The notes beneath the pieces were generated by a model. It saw only the letters and a list, made by a program, of their open reading frames with translations, did no database searches and was not told the DNA's origin. From Paenarthrobacter sp. PH39-S1 (GTDB lineage: Bacteria; Actinomycetota; Actinomycetes; Actinomycetales; Micrococcaceae): DNA of 64,000 nt. A program made the translations under genes and the position numbers. Of this stretch, positions 8,728 through 17,495 are shown in pieces. The DNA lies in the NCBI RefSeq assembly GCF_030063245.1, contig NZ_JASISR010000003.1, positions 124,001 to 188,000 on the forward strand, given 5' to 3'. Numbering within the stretch: the first letter of the stretch is position 1; each line of letters starts with the position of its first letter.

Positions 8728-9828
8728 TTATCCGACCCCGGCGTAGGAGTGCAGCCCAGCGAAGTACACATTCACTATGGTGAAGTTGAAGACCACGCAG
8801 AGGTACCCGACGATGGACAGCCATGCTGCGCGGGTTCCGGTCCAGCCGCGGGTGGCCCGGGCGTGCAGGTATCCTGCGTAAACCACCCAGATGACGAACG
8901 TCCAGACTTCCTTGGTGTCCCAGCCCCAGAACCGCCCCCAGGCTGCCTCAGCCCAGATGGAGCCGAACATCAGCGTCAGGGTCCACCCCACAAAGGCGAT
9001 GGCATTGATCCGGTACGCCATGTTTTCCAGGCTCAGTGCCGACGGTACCAGCCGCATGAACGGGGCTTTGTCCGGCCGGCCCTGCTCGAGTGCACCCTCG
9101 CGTCGGGACTGCACCAGCTGCAGGACGGACATCGCGAAGGTCAGGGTGAACAGCGCGGAGGACATGACCGCGATGGAGACGTGAATGACCAGCCAGTAGC
9201 TCTGCAGTGCCGGTACCAGATGTCCGGCCGGCGTCCAGAACGCCACCGAGGCCGCCGTCAGCATCACGAGCACCAGACCGATCACGAAGGTGCCCAGGAA
9301 CCGCAGATCGCGTCGGGTCAGGACGATCAGGAACACGGCGGCGACAACGAAGCCGCCGGTAGTGCAGAACTCGTACATATTGCCCCAGGGAACCCGGCCG
9401 GCGGCAAGGCCTCGGGAGAGAACTCCCGCCCCGTGGATCACAGCGGCGATCAGGGTCAGGGCAACGGCCACTCGTGCCGGCACCCGGCGTTCGGACCCGT
9501 AGCGCATCGAGTCATCTGCCGTGATGCCAGTGTCCCGGGCGGAGGCGTCCGCATGGAAGGTCGGCCGCTGGACGCGACCCTCGGGCCCCTCGATCTCAGG
9601 GTCCAAAGATCCGTTGGATCCGGTGACCATGGATCCGGCCATAACGCCGACGCGGGTCCTGGACTTCGCGGCGGCCGCGTGCTCGCTGTGCGCCAGCACA
9701 GCCTTCGTGGTCTTGCTGTTCTGCACCAGATCCCAGGCGAAGGCGATGAAGGCGATGGCATAAGCAATGGCCGCCAGCAGCATGAACCGCTCGCTGTACA
9801 GGGCGAAAGTTTCGTTGATTTGTGGCAT
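8728..9828 (-). CDS. ccsB: Cytochrome c biogenesis protein CcsB/ResC
   Basis: A polytopic membrane protein of 366 residues that, with ResB, forms the System II haem exporter and ligase which attaches haem to apocytochrome c outside the membrane. The tryptophan-rich haem-handling motif is present as WGRFWGWDTKEVWTFVIW (about residues 295-312). About eight hydrophobic segments are seen, with a long hydrophilic region after the first (residues 30-105). It is the last gene of resA-ccdA-resB-ccsB; its start overlaps the resB stop by one base. Confidence 0.93.
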   Translation of the reverse strand: MPQINETFALYSERFMLLAAIAYAIAFIAFAWDLVQNSKTTKAVLAHSEHAAAAKSRTRVGVMAGSMVTGSNGSLDPEIEGPEGRVQRPTFHADASARDTGITADDSMRYGSERRVPARVAVALTLIAAVIHGAGVLSRGLAAGRVPWGNMYEFCTTGGFVVAAVFLIVLTRRDLRFLGTFVIGLVLVMLTAASVAFWTPAGHLVPALQSYWLVIHVSIAVMSSALFTLTFAMSVLQLVQSRREGALEQGRPDKAPFMRLVPSALSLENMAYRINAIAFVGWTLTLMFGSIWAEAAWGRFWGWDTKEVWTFVIWVVYAGYLHARATRGWTGTRAAWLSIVGYLCVVFNFTIVNVYFAGLHSYAGVG

Positions 9829-11624
9829 TACTGGTCCTTACTTACCGTCGCAGAACCGGTACTGGTCCGGCCTGTTGATGATTGCGCCCCGTTGCTATCT
9901 TCCGCCTGTTCAGCACCGGGTGCCAACCAGCGTTTCTCCAGCAGGGCCCGGATGGCGGTTGCCTCCGCGGCCAGCCGGTGGTCTTCGCCCCTGGCCAGCA
10001 GCCCGTACTCCACCATCGTGCGCCCGTCGGCATGGTTTCCGGTGCGGATCCACACCCGCCTGCGGTTCAGGAACAGTGATCCCACCAGCCCCAGCAAGGC
10101 GGTGACGCCGAAAATCAGCGCCCAACCCTGTCCCGGGTTGTGGTGGATGTCCAAGGCAACGTACCGCTTGATGCCATCGAAGCTGACGCTCCCCTTACCC
10201 TCCGGCAGCGTATAGGAAGCCCCCGGGCTCAGCACAATGCCGCCGGCTTTCAAGTCCCGGCCGTTGAGCTGCGTGAGCTTGGACGTGTCCAGCGTGAAGA
10301 CGTTCTTTGGCTGCCCGGCGTCGAGTCCCAGGTCCCCGAAGTACGAGTTGAGGTTCAGCTGTGGGTTGAACGGGTCCGGATCGGAGGCGACCGCCACACC
10401 CTTGTCGTTGATGAGGGCGGTGGGCAGGAAGAACCCCACAAATCCGAGTTGGCTGGGCTTGGCATCCGGTGCCTTGACGACCAGCAGCGAGGTGTACGCG
10501 CCGTCGCTGGGAACGGAAACCACCGGCCCCTGGAACGCCACCTTGCCGTCGCCGTCCTTCACGGTCACGACGGGCGCGTAGCCGTTGCCGACCAGATAGA
10601 TGCTGGTGCCGCCAAGGTTGACCGGCGAATTGACCTTGAGGTCCTGCTGTTGAGCGGACGACGACGGCGAGGACTTAGTGGTCAGCGTTGCCTTGAAATC
10701 CAACGGCTGGCCGTAATGGGACTTCGATTCGCGGTCAAACTTAACCTCGAATTTATCCAGTTGAATGGAATATGGCTCCAACTGCGCGGCATCGAAATTG
10801 CTGCCCGGGGTGAATGTGTCATAGCCGACCAGCGTGTTGACGAAGGTGTCTCCTTCGACCAGGACGCGCTGCCCGCTGTAGCCGAAGAGTCCGCCGAGCG
10901 CGACGGATACCAGCACACCGATCAGCGCGGTATGGAAGAGCAGGTTGCCCACCTCCTTGGTGAATCCGCGCTCCGCTCCTACTGAGGGCCGATCGCCGTC
11001 GGCATCGCGTATTTCCAGCCGATAGCCGCGGGACTTCAACGCCGCAGCGGCATCCCGGATGGCCTCACCGGCCGGGATGCCGCGGGCCGCCGGAATCTCC
11101 AGGGTGCCGTACTCGGGGAGTCGGGACAACCGGCGGGGCGTCCGCGGCGGCTGCGACCGCATGGCCTTGTAATGCGCGATGGCCCGCGGCACGACACAGC
11201 CGATCAGCGAAATGAACAGCAGAATGTAGATGGCGGAGAACCAGGGTGAGGAATAGACGTCAAAGAGTTTGAACCAGTCCAGCACCGGCCCCGTATCCGG
11301 ATGGTCCTGCAGGTACTTCGTCACCACAGCCGGGTCTGCCGGACGCTGCGGGAAGAGCGAGCCGGGAACCGCGCCCACGGCGAGCAGCAGCAACAGGAAA
11401 AGCGCCGTTCGCATGCTGGTCAGCTGCCGCCACGCCCAGCGCAGTGTCCCGAAGAAGCCCAGCCGCGGCAGGACCACGGCAGCATTGTCCGGGGCAGCGC
11501 CGGGGGCTGCGCCGGTCGCGGGATTCTGTCTCTCGTGCGCTGTCGCTTTCAAGGAATCTGCGTCTTTCAAGGAACCTGCGTCTTTCAAGGAATTGGCGTC
11601 CTTCAACGGATCGGAGTCGTTCAT
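9828..11624 (-). CDS. resB: Cytochrome c biogenesis protein ResB
   Basis: The large partner of CcsB in System II cytochrome c maturation, 598 residues. Membrane helices are seen near residues 70-92 (TALFLLLLLAVGAVPGSLFP), 130-150, 220-245 and 500-520, with a large extracytoplasmic domain between the third and fourth. The motif PQRPADP and the segment GNLLFHTALIGVLVSVALGG fit ResB. The first 30 residues are a repeat, SLKDA about four times, which is not a family feature and arises from tandem repeats at 11545-11620. Start overlaps the ccdA stop. Confidence 0.93.
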   Translation of the reverse strand: MNDSDPLKDANSLKDAGSLKDADSLKATAHERQNPATGAAPGAAPDNAAVVLPRLGFFGTLRWAWRQLTSMRTALFLLLLLAVGAVPGSLFPQRPADPAVVTKYLQDHPDTGPVLDWFKLFDVYSSPWFSAIYILLFISLIGCVVPRAIAHYKAMRSQPPRTPRRLSRLPEYGTLEIPAARGIPAGEAIRDAAAALKSRGYRLEIRDADGDRPSVGAERGFTKEVGNLLFHTALIGVLVSVALGGLFGYSGQRVLVEGDTFVNTLVGYDTFTPGSNFDAAQLEPYSIQLDKFEVKFDRESKSHYGQPLDFKATLTTKSSPSSSAQQQDLKVNSPVNLGGTSIYLVGNGYAPVVTVKDGDGKVAFQGPVVSVPSDGAYTSLLVVKAPDAKPSQLGFVGFFLPTALINDKGVAVASDPDPFNPQLNLNSYFGDLGLDAGQPKNVFTLDTSKLTQLNGRDLKAGGIVLSPGASYTLPEGKGSVSFDGIKRYVALDIHHNPGQGWALIFGVTALLGLVGSLFLNRRRVWIRTGNHADGRTMVEYGLLARGEDHRLAAEATAIRALLEKRWLAPGAEQAEDSNGAQSSTGRTSTGSATVSKDQ

Positions 11625-12379
11625 CAGATCGGCAATCTCACTTCGTTGGCAAACCAGAACTGCAGCTCGTTAATCCACGTTCCCCACAGGCCGGCTGCCA
11701 TCAGCAGCCCCAGGACAATCAGCATCCCGCCGCCGAACCACTGCAGGATTCTGCGGTGCGCCCGGAAGTAGGCAAGCGCGCCCAGGCCCCGCCGCAATCC
11801 GAGTGCGATCAGCAGGAACGGCAGGCCCAGTCCGATGCAGTAGACGAACGTCAGCACGGCGCCTCTGACCGCGCTGGAGCCGTCGGAAAATGCAAGAGCC
11901 TGCACCGCGCCGAGGGTCGGCCCCGTACAGGGCGCCCAGCCCAGCCCGAAGGTGATCCCGAGGACGGGTGCTCCCCACAGACCTGCCGGCGTTTTGCGGT
12001 GGATTTTCGCCTCCCGCTGAAACCAGCTCATGCCGCCAAGGAAAATCACGCCCAGCACGATCACGAGCACGCCCAACAGCTGCGTCACCCACGCCGCGTC
12101 AGGGCCCTTGAGCCACGCGCCCAGCTGCCCGAAGACGGCGCCGATCAGCATAAAGACGGCGGAAAAACCGAGCACAAAAAGCCCGATGCCGGCAAACATC
12201 CGCCCGCGCCGCTGCTTCTGGAGGTCAACGCCGGTCAGCCCGGTAACATATCCGAGGTAGCCGGGGACCAGCGGGATCACGCACGGGGACAAGAAGGAGA
12301 CCAGACCGGCCAGCAGCGCCACCGGCAGGGCGAGCAGCATCGAACCGCTCAGTATCGTTTCGGCAAAGGGGTTATTCAC
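11624..12379 (-). CDS. ccdA: Thiol:disulfide transport protein CcdA
   Basis: A 251-residue, six-helix membrane protein of the DsbD/CcdA family. It carries reducing power from cytoplasmic thioredoxin across the membrane to ResA, which keeps apocytochrome c cysteines reduced. The paired cysteine motifs are clear: LSPCVIPLVPGYLGYVTG near residue 32 and GLGWAPCTGPTLGAVQAL near 150. Its start overlaps the end of the resA-like gene by 4 bases, so the two are probably translationally coupled. Confidence 0.95.
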   Translation of the reverse strand: MNNPFAETILSGSMLLALPVALLAGLVSFLSPCVIPLVPGYLGYVTGLTGVDLQKQRRGRMFAGIGLFVLGFSAVFMLIGAVFGQLGAWLKGPDAAWVTQLLGVLVIVLGVIFLGGMSWFQREAKIHRKTPAGLWGAPVLGITFGLGWAPCTGPTLGAVQALAFSDGSSAVRGAVLTFVYCIGLGLPFLLIALGLRRGLGALAYFRAHRRILQWFGGGMLIVLGLLMAAGLWGTWINELQFWFANEVRLPI

Positions 12380-12990
12380 GGGCTCTCAGCCAGCGCTGCG
12401 CTAATCAGGGTTTTCAGCGTGCTCTTGTCCGCGAGGCCGAGAATCCGGGACGAGACCCTTCCCTTTTTGTCCAGCACGAGCGTGGTGGGCACGGCTGCCG
12501 GCGGGACGAATCCGGTCAAGGCCAGCAGTACCCCGCCGTCGCGGTCATTGAAGCTCGGGTAGCTCAGTGAGAAGTTCCGGTTGAACGCATCGGCCGTGGC
12601 TGCCTCATCGCGGATATTGACCCCGTAGAAGCCCGCACCTTGCGGCCCGAGCGACTGGTAAAGGCTCTCCAGATCCGGGGCTTCCGCCCGACAGGGGGCA
12701 CAGGCGGCGTACCAAAAGTTCAGCACGGTGACCTTGCCGGCAAAGCTGTCCGATGACACCGCCGTGCCGTCGAAAAGCTTGCCGGAGAAACTGACTGCGG
12801 GTTTCCGCTCCGCCGCGGCAAACTCCGTGACGGAACCGTCCCCGGCAATGTAGTTTTTGTTGTCCCCAGCGTTGGCCTGCTGCGCCAGCGGGTCCTGGGC
12901 CGTACAGGCGGATAGGACAAGAGCCAGAGCCGCGCCGGAGGCGGCCAGCAGGGATCGGCGGCTCATGGGAGGGCTCACGGGTTTATCCAC
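12376..12990 (-). CDS. resA: TlpA/ResA-like thioredoxin-fold lipoprotein
   Basis: A 204-residue extracytoplasmic thiol-disulfide reductase. The N-terminus carries MSRRSLLAASGAALALVLSAC, a Tat-like twin arginine followed by a lipobox (LSAC), so it is likely a lipoprotein. The thioredoxin active site is WYAACAPCRAEAPDL (about residues 95-109). It should reduce apocytochrome c using electrons from CcdA. Start is uncertain: GTG 12990 gives the full frame, while ATG 12966 gives a signal peptide starting right at MSRRS. First gene of the operon with ccdA, resB and ccsB. Confidence 0.9.
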   Translation of the reverse strand: MDKPVSPPMSRRSLLAASGAALALVLSACTAQDPLAQQANAGDNKNYIAGDGSVTEFAAAERKPAVSFSGKLFDGTAVSSDSFAGKVTVLNFWYAACAPCRAEAPDLESLYQSLGPQGAGFYGVNIRDEAATADAFNRNFSLSYPSFNDRDGGVLLALTGFVPPAAVPTTLVLDKKGRVSSRILGLADKSTLKTLISAALAESP

Positions 12991-13114
12991 ATCTGAACTG
13001 GAGTGAAATTTCCATAGTTGAGTTATCTACAGGGCGATTCAAGTCTCTTCGCCGCGATTTGAGTTTTCTACAGGACGTCGAAAAGACAATTCTCTCTCAC
13101 TCCGGGACACTTTC

Positions 13115-13777
13115 TCAAGCTCCCGGGGTCGTTGCCGCGCCGGGCAGCAGCGACGCAGCCGGTTCGCTGTACCTGACGTCCGCGATGACTTCCCCGTCAA
13201 AAACCAAACTGGTCAACGAGGCCAGCGTGCATTCACGCCGCCGGGGGTCGTGCCACAGCGGCTTGTTTTCCGCCGTTAGCCGTGTGACCCAGATGGGCAG
13301 TTGGTGGCTGACCATCACCGCCTCCGCTTCGTCGCCGCCCAGTTCGAGGGCCCGACGGCGGACATCGTGCACCGCTTCCATCACTCGGGCGGCCTGCTGC
13401 TTATATGGCTCGCCCCAGGAAGGCCGCAGCGGATTCCAGAAATATGGCCAGTTCTTGGGTCTAAGGATCTCATGCCGGGACACCTTGCGGCCTTCGAAAT
13501 GGTTCTCCGCCTCAATGATCCGCACATCCGTGCGGATCACGAGCCCCAGTGCGGCGGCAGAGGGTTGAGCGGTTTCCTGCGCCCGCGTCAAAGGTGAGGC
13601 AACCAGATGAACCAGCTTGGCGCCGTCGTCCGCCTTCTGCCGCAGGTGATCGGCGACCAACGCGGCCATGGCACGGCCGCGTTCGGAAAGATGAAATTCC
13701 GGCAGCCTGCCATAGAGGACGCCTTCGGGGTTAAATACCTCACCATGGCGCAATAAATGGACAGTGACTCGGGGCAT
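13115..13777 (-). CDS. Histidine phosphatase family protein
   Basis: A 220-residue member of the phosphoglycerate mutase-like superfamily. The catalytic RHG motif is at residues 9-11 (VHLLRHGEVFNPEGVLYGR) and the second histidine lies in VMVSHQLPIWVTRL near residue 165. The substrate is unknown; similar proteins are often annotated as broad-specificity phosphatases. I use ATG 13777 because the upstream TTG at 13807 would add ten residues with no family match. In related genomes a gene of this kind sits before the resA operon, as here. Confidence 0.9.
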   Translation of the reverse strand: MPRVTVHLLRHGEVFNPEGVLYGRLPEFHLSERGRAMAALVADHLRQKADDGAKLVHLVASPLTRAQETAQPSAAALGLVIRTDVRIIEAENHFEGRKVSRHEILRPKNWPYFWNPLRPSWGEPYKQQAARVMEAVHDVRRRALELGGDEAEAVMVSHQLPIWVTRLTAENKPLWHDPRRRECTLASLTSLVFDGEVIADVRYSEPAASLLPGAATTPGA

Positions 13778-13876
13778 GTTACTAAGTTTCTCAAAGGAGG
13801 CGGCCAATCACTAAATCAGGAGATTCCCAGGAACCGCCGGCACGCTGGAAAAAGGTTTCCCGGGCTCGGAATAATA

Positions 13877-13890
13877 GATGCGTTTGCATC
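13877..13890. promoter_or_regulatory. Inverted repeat upstream of the YceI gene
   Basis: GATGC-GTTT-GCATC is a perfect 5-base inverted repeat about 85 bases before the yceI start, next to a TATACC element (13893-13898) that could be a -10 box. It may be an operator for the YceI gene. The regulator is not evident in the window. Confidence 0.3.
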
Positions 13891-13975
13891 CTTATACCTT
13901 TCGATGGAGGGCAGACAGCCTTCCTGAACACAACTTTGTCGCATCTTGAACGTGACAGCTGATCAAGGAGAACGC

Positions 13976-14533
13976 ATGTCCACTTCAACGCATCTCACCT
14001 CAACCGGACTCGACCAGGGCATCTGGAACCTCGACGGCGCGCACAGCGAGGTCGGTTTCACCGTCCGGCACGCGGGCATCAGCAAGGTCCGCGGAAGGTT
14101 CACTGACATCGCCGCGACCGCGACGGTAGGCCAGACCGCGGAGTCATCCTCGGTTACCGCGACCATCCAGGCCGCCAGCTTCGACTCCGGAGACGCCAAC
14201 CGCGACGGGCACGTCCGCGGCGCCGATTTCTTCGATGTGGAGAAGTTCCCCGAGCTGACCTTCGTCTCCGGTTCGATCACCGGCACCGGCGAGGACTACG
14301 AGCTCGCCGGGGACCTCACCATCCGCGGCATCACCAAGCCGGTGACCTTCGAAACGGAGTTCAACGGTGTGGCCGTTGATCCGTTCGGCGCCACGCGCGC
14401 TGGTTTCTCCGGCAAAACTGTCATCAGCCGCAAGGACTTCGGCCTGACATGGAATGCCGCGCTGGAAGCCGGCGGCGTACTCGTGGGCGACAAGGTCACG
14501 ATTACCCTCGAAGTAGCCTTCGTCAAGGCGTAA
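13976..14533 (+). CDS. YceI family protein
   Basis: A 185-residue lipocalin-like beta-barrel protein of the YceI family, members of which bind isoprenoid-type lipids. Matching segments are WNLDGAHSEVGFTVRHAGISKVRGRF at the N-terminus, SFDSGDANRDGHVRGADFFDVEKFPELTF and the C-terminal DKVTITLEVAFVKA. No signal peptide is seen, so it should be cytoplasmic, as in many actinobacterial copies. ATG 13976 is chosen because AAGGAGA lies 5 bases upstream. A strong hairpin follows the gene. Confidence 0.94.
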   Translation: MSTSTHLTSTGLDQGIWNLDGAHSEVGFTVRHAGISKVRGRFTDIAATATVGQTAESSSVTATIQAASFDSGDANRDGHVRGADFFDVEKFPELTFVSGSITGTGEDYELAGDLTIRGITKPVTFETEFNGVAVDPFGATRAGFSGKTVISRKDFGLTWNAALEAGGVLVGDKVTITLEVAFVKA

Positions 14534-14581
14534 TTCAGCAGCGGGGCCGCCATCCGCAGCCTCCTGTGCAGGGCAACGGCC

Positions 14582-14615
14582 GACGCGCCCCGGGCTCCGG
14601 TTCCCGGGGCGCGCC
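14582..14615 (+). terminator. Strong GC-rich hairpin after the YceI gene
   Basis: Arms at 14582-14594 and 14603-14615 pair at 12 of 13 positions around an 8-base loop. It lies 48 bases after the stop. There is no clear T-run, which is common for terminators in high-GC actinobacteria. Confidence 0.65.
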
Positions 14616-14766
14616 GCCCGTCGACCATAGGTCGCGGTTTATATTCTGCTTATAGCGCCGACTGAATTGCGCTTATTGTCGCCGGTTAAGCCGATTGACA
14701 CGGTGCGGTTAGCACGACGCGGCCGCTTCAGCGTCGCTATGCAAAGCATGGGGCCGGGGCTATGGT

Positions 14767-15513
14767 GTGAGCATGAGCACACCATACGAGAGCCCTGACC
14801 CGGAGCATTCCGGCGGGCAGCCACCGGCGGCTGGACGGGACTCCCGACCGGCTTCCAACGCCGCACCCGAATCGGGTTCGGGTTACGAGCAGCAGGCTCC
14901 CCCCGGCTACCAGCAACCCAGCTACCAGCAACCCGGCTACCAGCAACCCAGCTACCAGCAACCCGGCTACCAGCAACCCGGCTACCAGCAACCACCTCCG
15001 GCATATCAACAACGCGCGGCCGGGCAGCAGGGCGGATACCTTCAGCGGCCCAAGTCACCGGCGGCAAATTTCAGCCACTTTCCGGAAAGACTCCGCGACC
15101 TTACCGCCGTCCCCCGGGAAGTAAAGAACGCGTACCTTCTCTTTGTCGCCGGTGCCCTTCTCAACCTGCTGGCAAGTCTGGTCAGTCTAATCCTTGTCGG
15201 GAGCCGATCCGGCGCATTTGTCGTGGGCTTCGCCGTGATCGGTTTCGTCTTCGCGATTATCTTTACCGCAGTTTTCATCTGGTTAGCCCTCCTCATGAAG
15301 GAAGGTGTTGGCTGGGCCCGCGTCGTACTGATCATACTGGCTGCTCTGAACATCATCGGGGGACTCTTCTCGCTCATCGGGATGTTCGCCAGTGCCGTGA
15401 GCCTGATTAATCTGCTGAGCTCCGTCGCCATCGTCATCGGCGGCATACTCCTGCTGCTGCCCCCGGCCCAGGCATACTTCAAGGCGCGCCGGCCGCAGGG
15501 GTATCTGCAGTAG
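14767..15513 (+). CDS. Membrane protein with N-terminal YQQPG/S repeat
   Basis: A 248-residue protein with a Pro/Gln/Tyr-rich N-terminal third and four membrane helices in the rest (about 123-145, 155-178, 185-205 and 212-235). The N-terminal part holds seven near-copies of the pentapeptide YQQPG or YQQPS. Such cytoplasmic tails before a four-helix domain are common in actinobacterial proteins of unknown function. It starts at GTG 14767; ATG 14773 is an alternative. The next gene has a similar tail-plus-helices design, so the two may be distant paralogues. Confidence 0.75.
   Translation: MSMSTPYESPDPEHSGGQPPAAGRDSRPASNAAPESGSGYEQQAPPGYQQPSYQQPGYQQPSYQQPGYQQPGYQQPPPAYQQRAAGQQGGYLQRPKSPAANFSHFPERLRDLTAVPREVKNAYLLFVAGALLNLLASLVSLILVGSRSGAFVVGFAVIGFVFAIIFTAVFIWLALLMKEGVGWARVVLIILAALNIIGGLFSLIGMFASAVSLINLLSSVAIVIGGILLLLPPAQAYFKARRPQGYLQ
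14908..15005 (+). repeat. 15-base tandem repeat coding for YQQPG/S
   Basis: The unit TACCAGCAACCCGGC and its variant with AGC in the last codon repeat about seven times, in frame. The repeat number is likely to vary between strains because the copies are nearly identical. Confidence 0.85.
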
Positions 15514-15647
15514 TTCCTGGTATTCAGCAAGGGCGGGGTAAGCGCCTTGAGGGGACCGCGGTAGGGTTGAAGAACCCGCCGCGGTTCACCTTTTTAACAC
15601 CCGGTCCGCGGCAAAAGCCTCATCCGCAACCGACCGATTGGACCCTC

Positions 15648-16283
15648 ATGAGCGCCCCGGACGAAGAGCCCCGGACCGGGCCGAAGGCAACGCCCGGACT
15701 AGGCCACTATGGTGAGATATCCCCAGGTGTTCCACGCTACGGGCAGTATGCTCCGCCGGGATACCAGCGGCCCGCAGCCGACCCGGCGCCCGCTAAGTCG
15801 CCGCGGTCCGGCCGTTCCAGCGGGCCAGACGAAGGAACCACGGTTAAGCGCGCCGGGGAAAAGCGAGCCGCGCGGCAGACACCGCCGCGTCAGGTGGAGA
15901 TCGCCTTCCGGCTGATTCTGGGCGCCGGCGTGATCGAAGCCATGCTGGTGGTCCTGGGGGCCATCGCCATGGTCACTCCGGGTGGACAATCCACCGCACG
16001 GCAGATGCTCCTGGACGCCGGGCTGAAGGACGCCAGCCTGCTGCAGCCACTGCTCATTACCGCTGTGGTGCTCAGCACGGCGGCGGTGGGAATCTATGTC
16101 CTGATCGCGTTCCAGATCCGCAAGGGCCGCAACTGGGCCCGCATCACCGGAGCCGTTTTGGCGGCATTGTCCCTTTTGTCGCTGCTCCAGCCGGACCTGA
16201 TCACGGCGGCCCAGATGCTCCTCGGCATTGTCGCCATGGTTCTGCTGTTCCGGGGCCCAGCCAAGGACTACTTCAGGCGCTAG
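15648..16283 (+). CDS. Membrane protein with proline-rich N-terminus
   Basis: A 211-residue protein. Residues 1-85 are hydrophilic and Pro/Gly/Arg-rich (GVPRYGQYAPPGYQRPAADP); residues 86-210 hold four hydrophobic helices, among them LILGAGVIEAMLVVLGAIAM and LLITAVVLSTAAVGIYVLIA. I recognise no enzyme motif. ATG 15648 is the likely start because the upstream frame (from 15567) looks non-coding. The last 11 bases overlap the end of rex on the other strand. Confidence 0.68.
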   Translation: MSAPDEEPRTGPKATPGLGHYGEISPGVPRYGQYAPPGYQRPAADPAPAKSPRSGRSSGPDEGTTVKRAGEKRAARQTPPRQVEIAFRLILGAGVIEAMLVVLGAIAMVTPGGQSTARQMLLDAGLKDASLLQPLLITAVVLSTAAVGIYVLIAFQIRKGRNWARITGAVLAALSLLSLLQPDLITAAQMLLGIVAMVLLFRGPAKDYFRR

Positions 16284-17013
16284 GACGGCCCTCGCGCAGG
16301 CCCGGCTCCTGGGCGCGTTGGGCATGGTAGGCGAGGATCTGCAGTTCGGTGGCCATATCCACCTTGCGGAGGTTGACGAAGGCCGGCACTTGGAGGACCA
16401 CCGGCGCAAAACTCAGGATGCTGTGGACACCGGCCGCGATCACCCGGTCACACATCTGCTGGGCCACCGTACCCGGCAGTGCGAGCACCACCATATTCGC
16501 CCTGGTACGCGCCAGGACAACCTCCAGGTCCTTAACATCACTGACCCGGAGCCAGCCCACCTCATTGCCAACCATCAGCTGATCCGCATCGAAGAGCGCC
16601 ACGACGTCGAAGCCCCGGGATTCAAAGCCCGCATAGCGTGCGAGGGCCCGGCCCAGGTTGCCGGCGCCGACTATCGCCACGCGCCAGTCGTGTGTCAGTC
16701 CGAGTGCGGCTGCGATTTCGCCGCTCAGATGCTGGGCTTCGTAACCGACTCCGCGGGTTCCGTAGGAACCGAGATACGACAGGTCCTTGCGGACATTGGA
16801 AGAACTCACGCCGGCCGCGTCCGCCAGCGCCTCGGAGGAAACACGCTCGGCCCCACCGGCCAGCATCGCGGTGAGGGCACGTAGATAAATCGTCAGCCGT
16901 GCCACGGTTGCGGGCGGCAGCTGGCGCGCGACAGCCGGCAGTTCTGCCGGCTGTTCCGGGGAAATGTGAGATGAGGGCACGAACGTTGCTCCAGATTTCT
17001 TCGACTGCACCAT
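16273..17013 (-). CDS. rex: Redox-sensing transcriptional repressor Rex
   Basis: A 246-residue repressor that reads the NADH/NAD ratio; NADH releases it from DNA. The N-terminal winged helix is clear (VSSEALADAAGVSSSNVRKDLSYLGSYGTRGVGY), followed by a Rossmann domain with GAGNLGRALARY (near residue 127) for the dinucleotide and a C-terminal helix for dimer swapping. Targets in actinobacteria are usually respiratory genes; I found no clear TTGTGAA-N4-TTCACAA site within the window. A glutaredoxin-like gene follows upstream on the same strand. Confidence 0.96.
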   Translation of the reverse strand: MVQSKKSGATFVPSSHISPEQPAELPAVARQLPPATVARLTIYLRALTAMLAGGAERVSSEALADAAGVSSSNVRKDLSYLGSYGTRGVGYEAQHLSGEIAAALGLTHDWRVAIVGAGNLGRALARYAGFESRGFDVVALFDADQLMVGNEVGWLRVSDVKDLEVVLARTRANMVVLALPGTVAQQMCDRVIAAGVHSILSFAPVVLQVPAFVNLRKVDMATELQILAYHAQRAQEPGLREGRPSA

Positions 17014-17107
17014 GCTGCCGTAGCGCGGAACCTATGCGTAAAGCCGCCGTCGGGCTATCTCCACTGTAGGGCTCCGGACGGGGGCGGCAAAGTCGACGGC
17101 CGTGCGT

Positions 17108-17407
17108 TCACTTGGGCGGCGGTTCCATTGCCTCGAGGAGAATCCGCCGCAGCCGGTCCGGATCGATCTTCCAAAAATCGCGCTGCACACCGTTGACCAG
17201 AACCACGGGAACTTCCTCCGCGAAGCGCGCGGTGAGGCTTTCGTCGTCGTCTATCGATTGTTCCTCCCAGCGCAGGCCCAAGTCCGCCGCTACAGTGTCC
17301 ACCACGATCCTGGCCCCTCCGCATAGATGGCAACCGGATCTGGTTACCAGAGTGAGTTCGGGATGTGCGGGCGCCGGTTCCTGCTGCCGGCCGTCGGAAC
17401 TACGCAT
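17108..17407 (-). CDS. Glutaredoxin-like protein
   Basis: A 99-residue thioredoxin-fold protein of the DUF836/glutaredoxin-like type. The redox motif is CHLC in LTLVTRSGCHLCGGARIVV (about residues 20-38), and the cis-proline segment is VPVVLVNG near residue 67. These small proteins are found beside rex in many actinobacteria. The partner is unknown. About 90 bases separate it from the divergent HAD hydrolase gene. Confidence 0.88.
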   Translation of the reverse strand: MRSSDGRQQEPAPAHPELTLVTRSGCHLCGGARIVVDTVAADLGLRWEEQSIDDDESLTARFAEEVPVVLVNGVQRDFWKIDPDRLRRILLEAMEPPPK

Positions 17408-17495
17408 ACGACAAATCTAGTCCGCCTGGCCCGGCGCGGCCGCCGCCAAGAGGCGCTATCGGGCATAGACCATTCCGATTGACTAGACTCAAGCC

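Noticed and set aside
8485-10215. A 576-codon open frame on the plus strand opposite ccsB and resB
   Set aside because: It runs antisense through two clear membrane protein genes and shows no family motif.
13008-13114. Possible promoter or hairpin between resA and the phosphatase gene
   Set aside because: TTCTACAGG-like repeats are seen but no convincing -35/-10 pair or stem.
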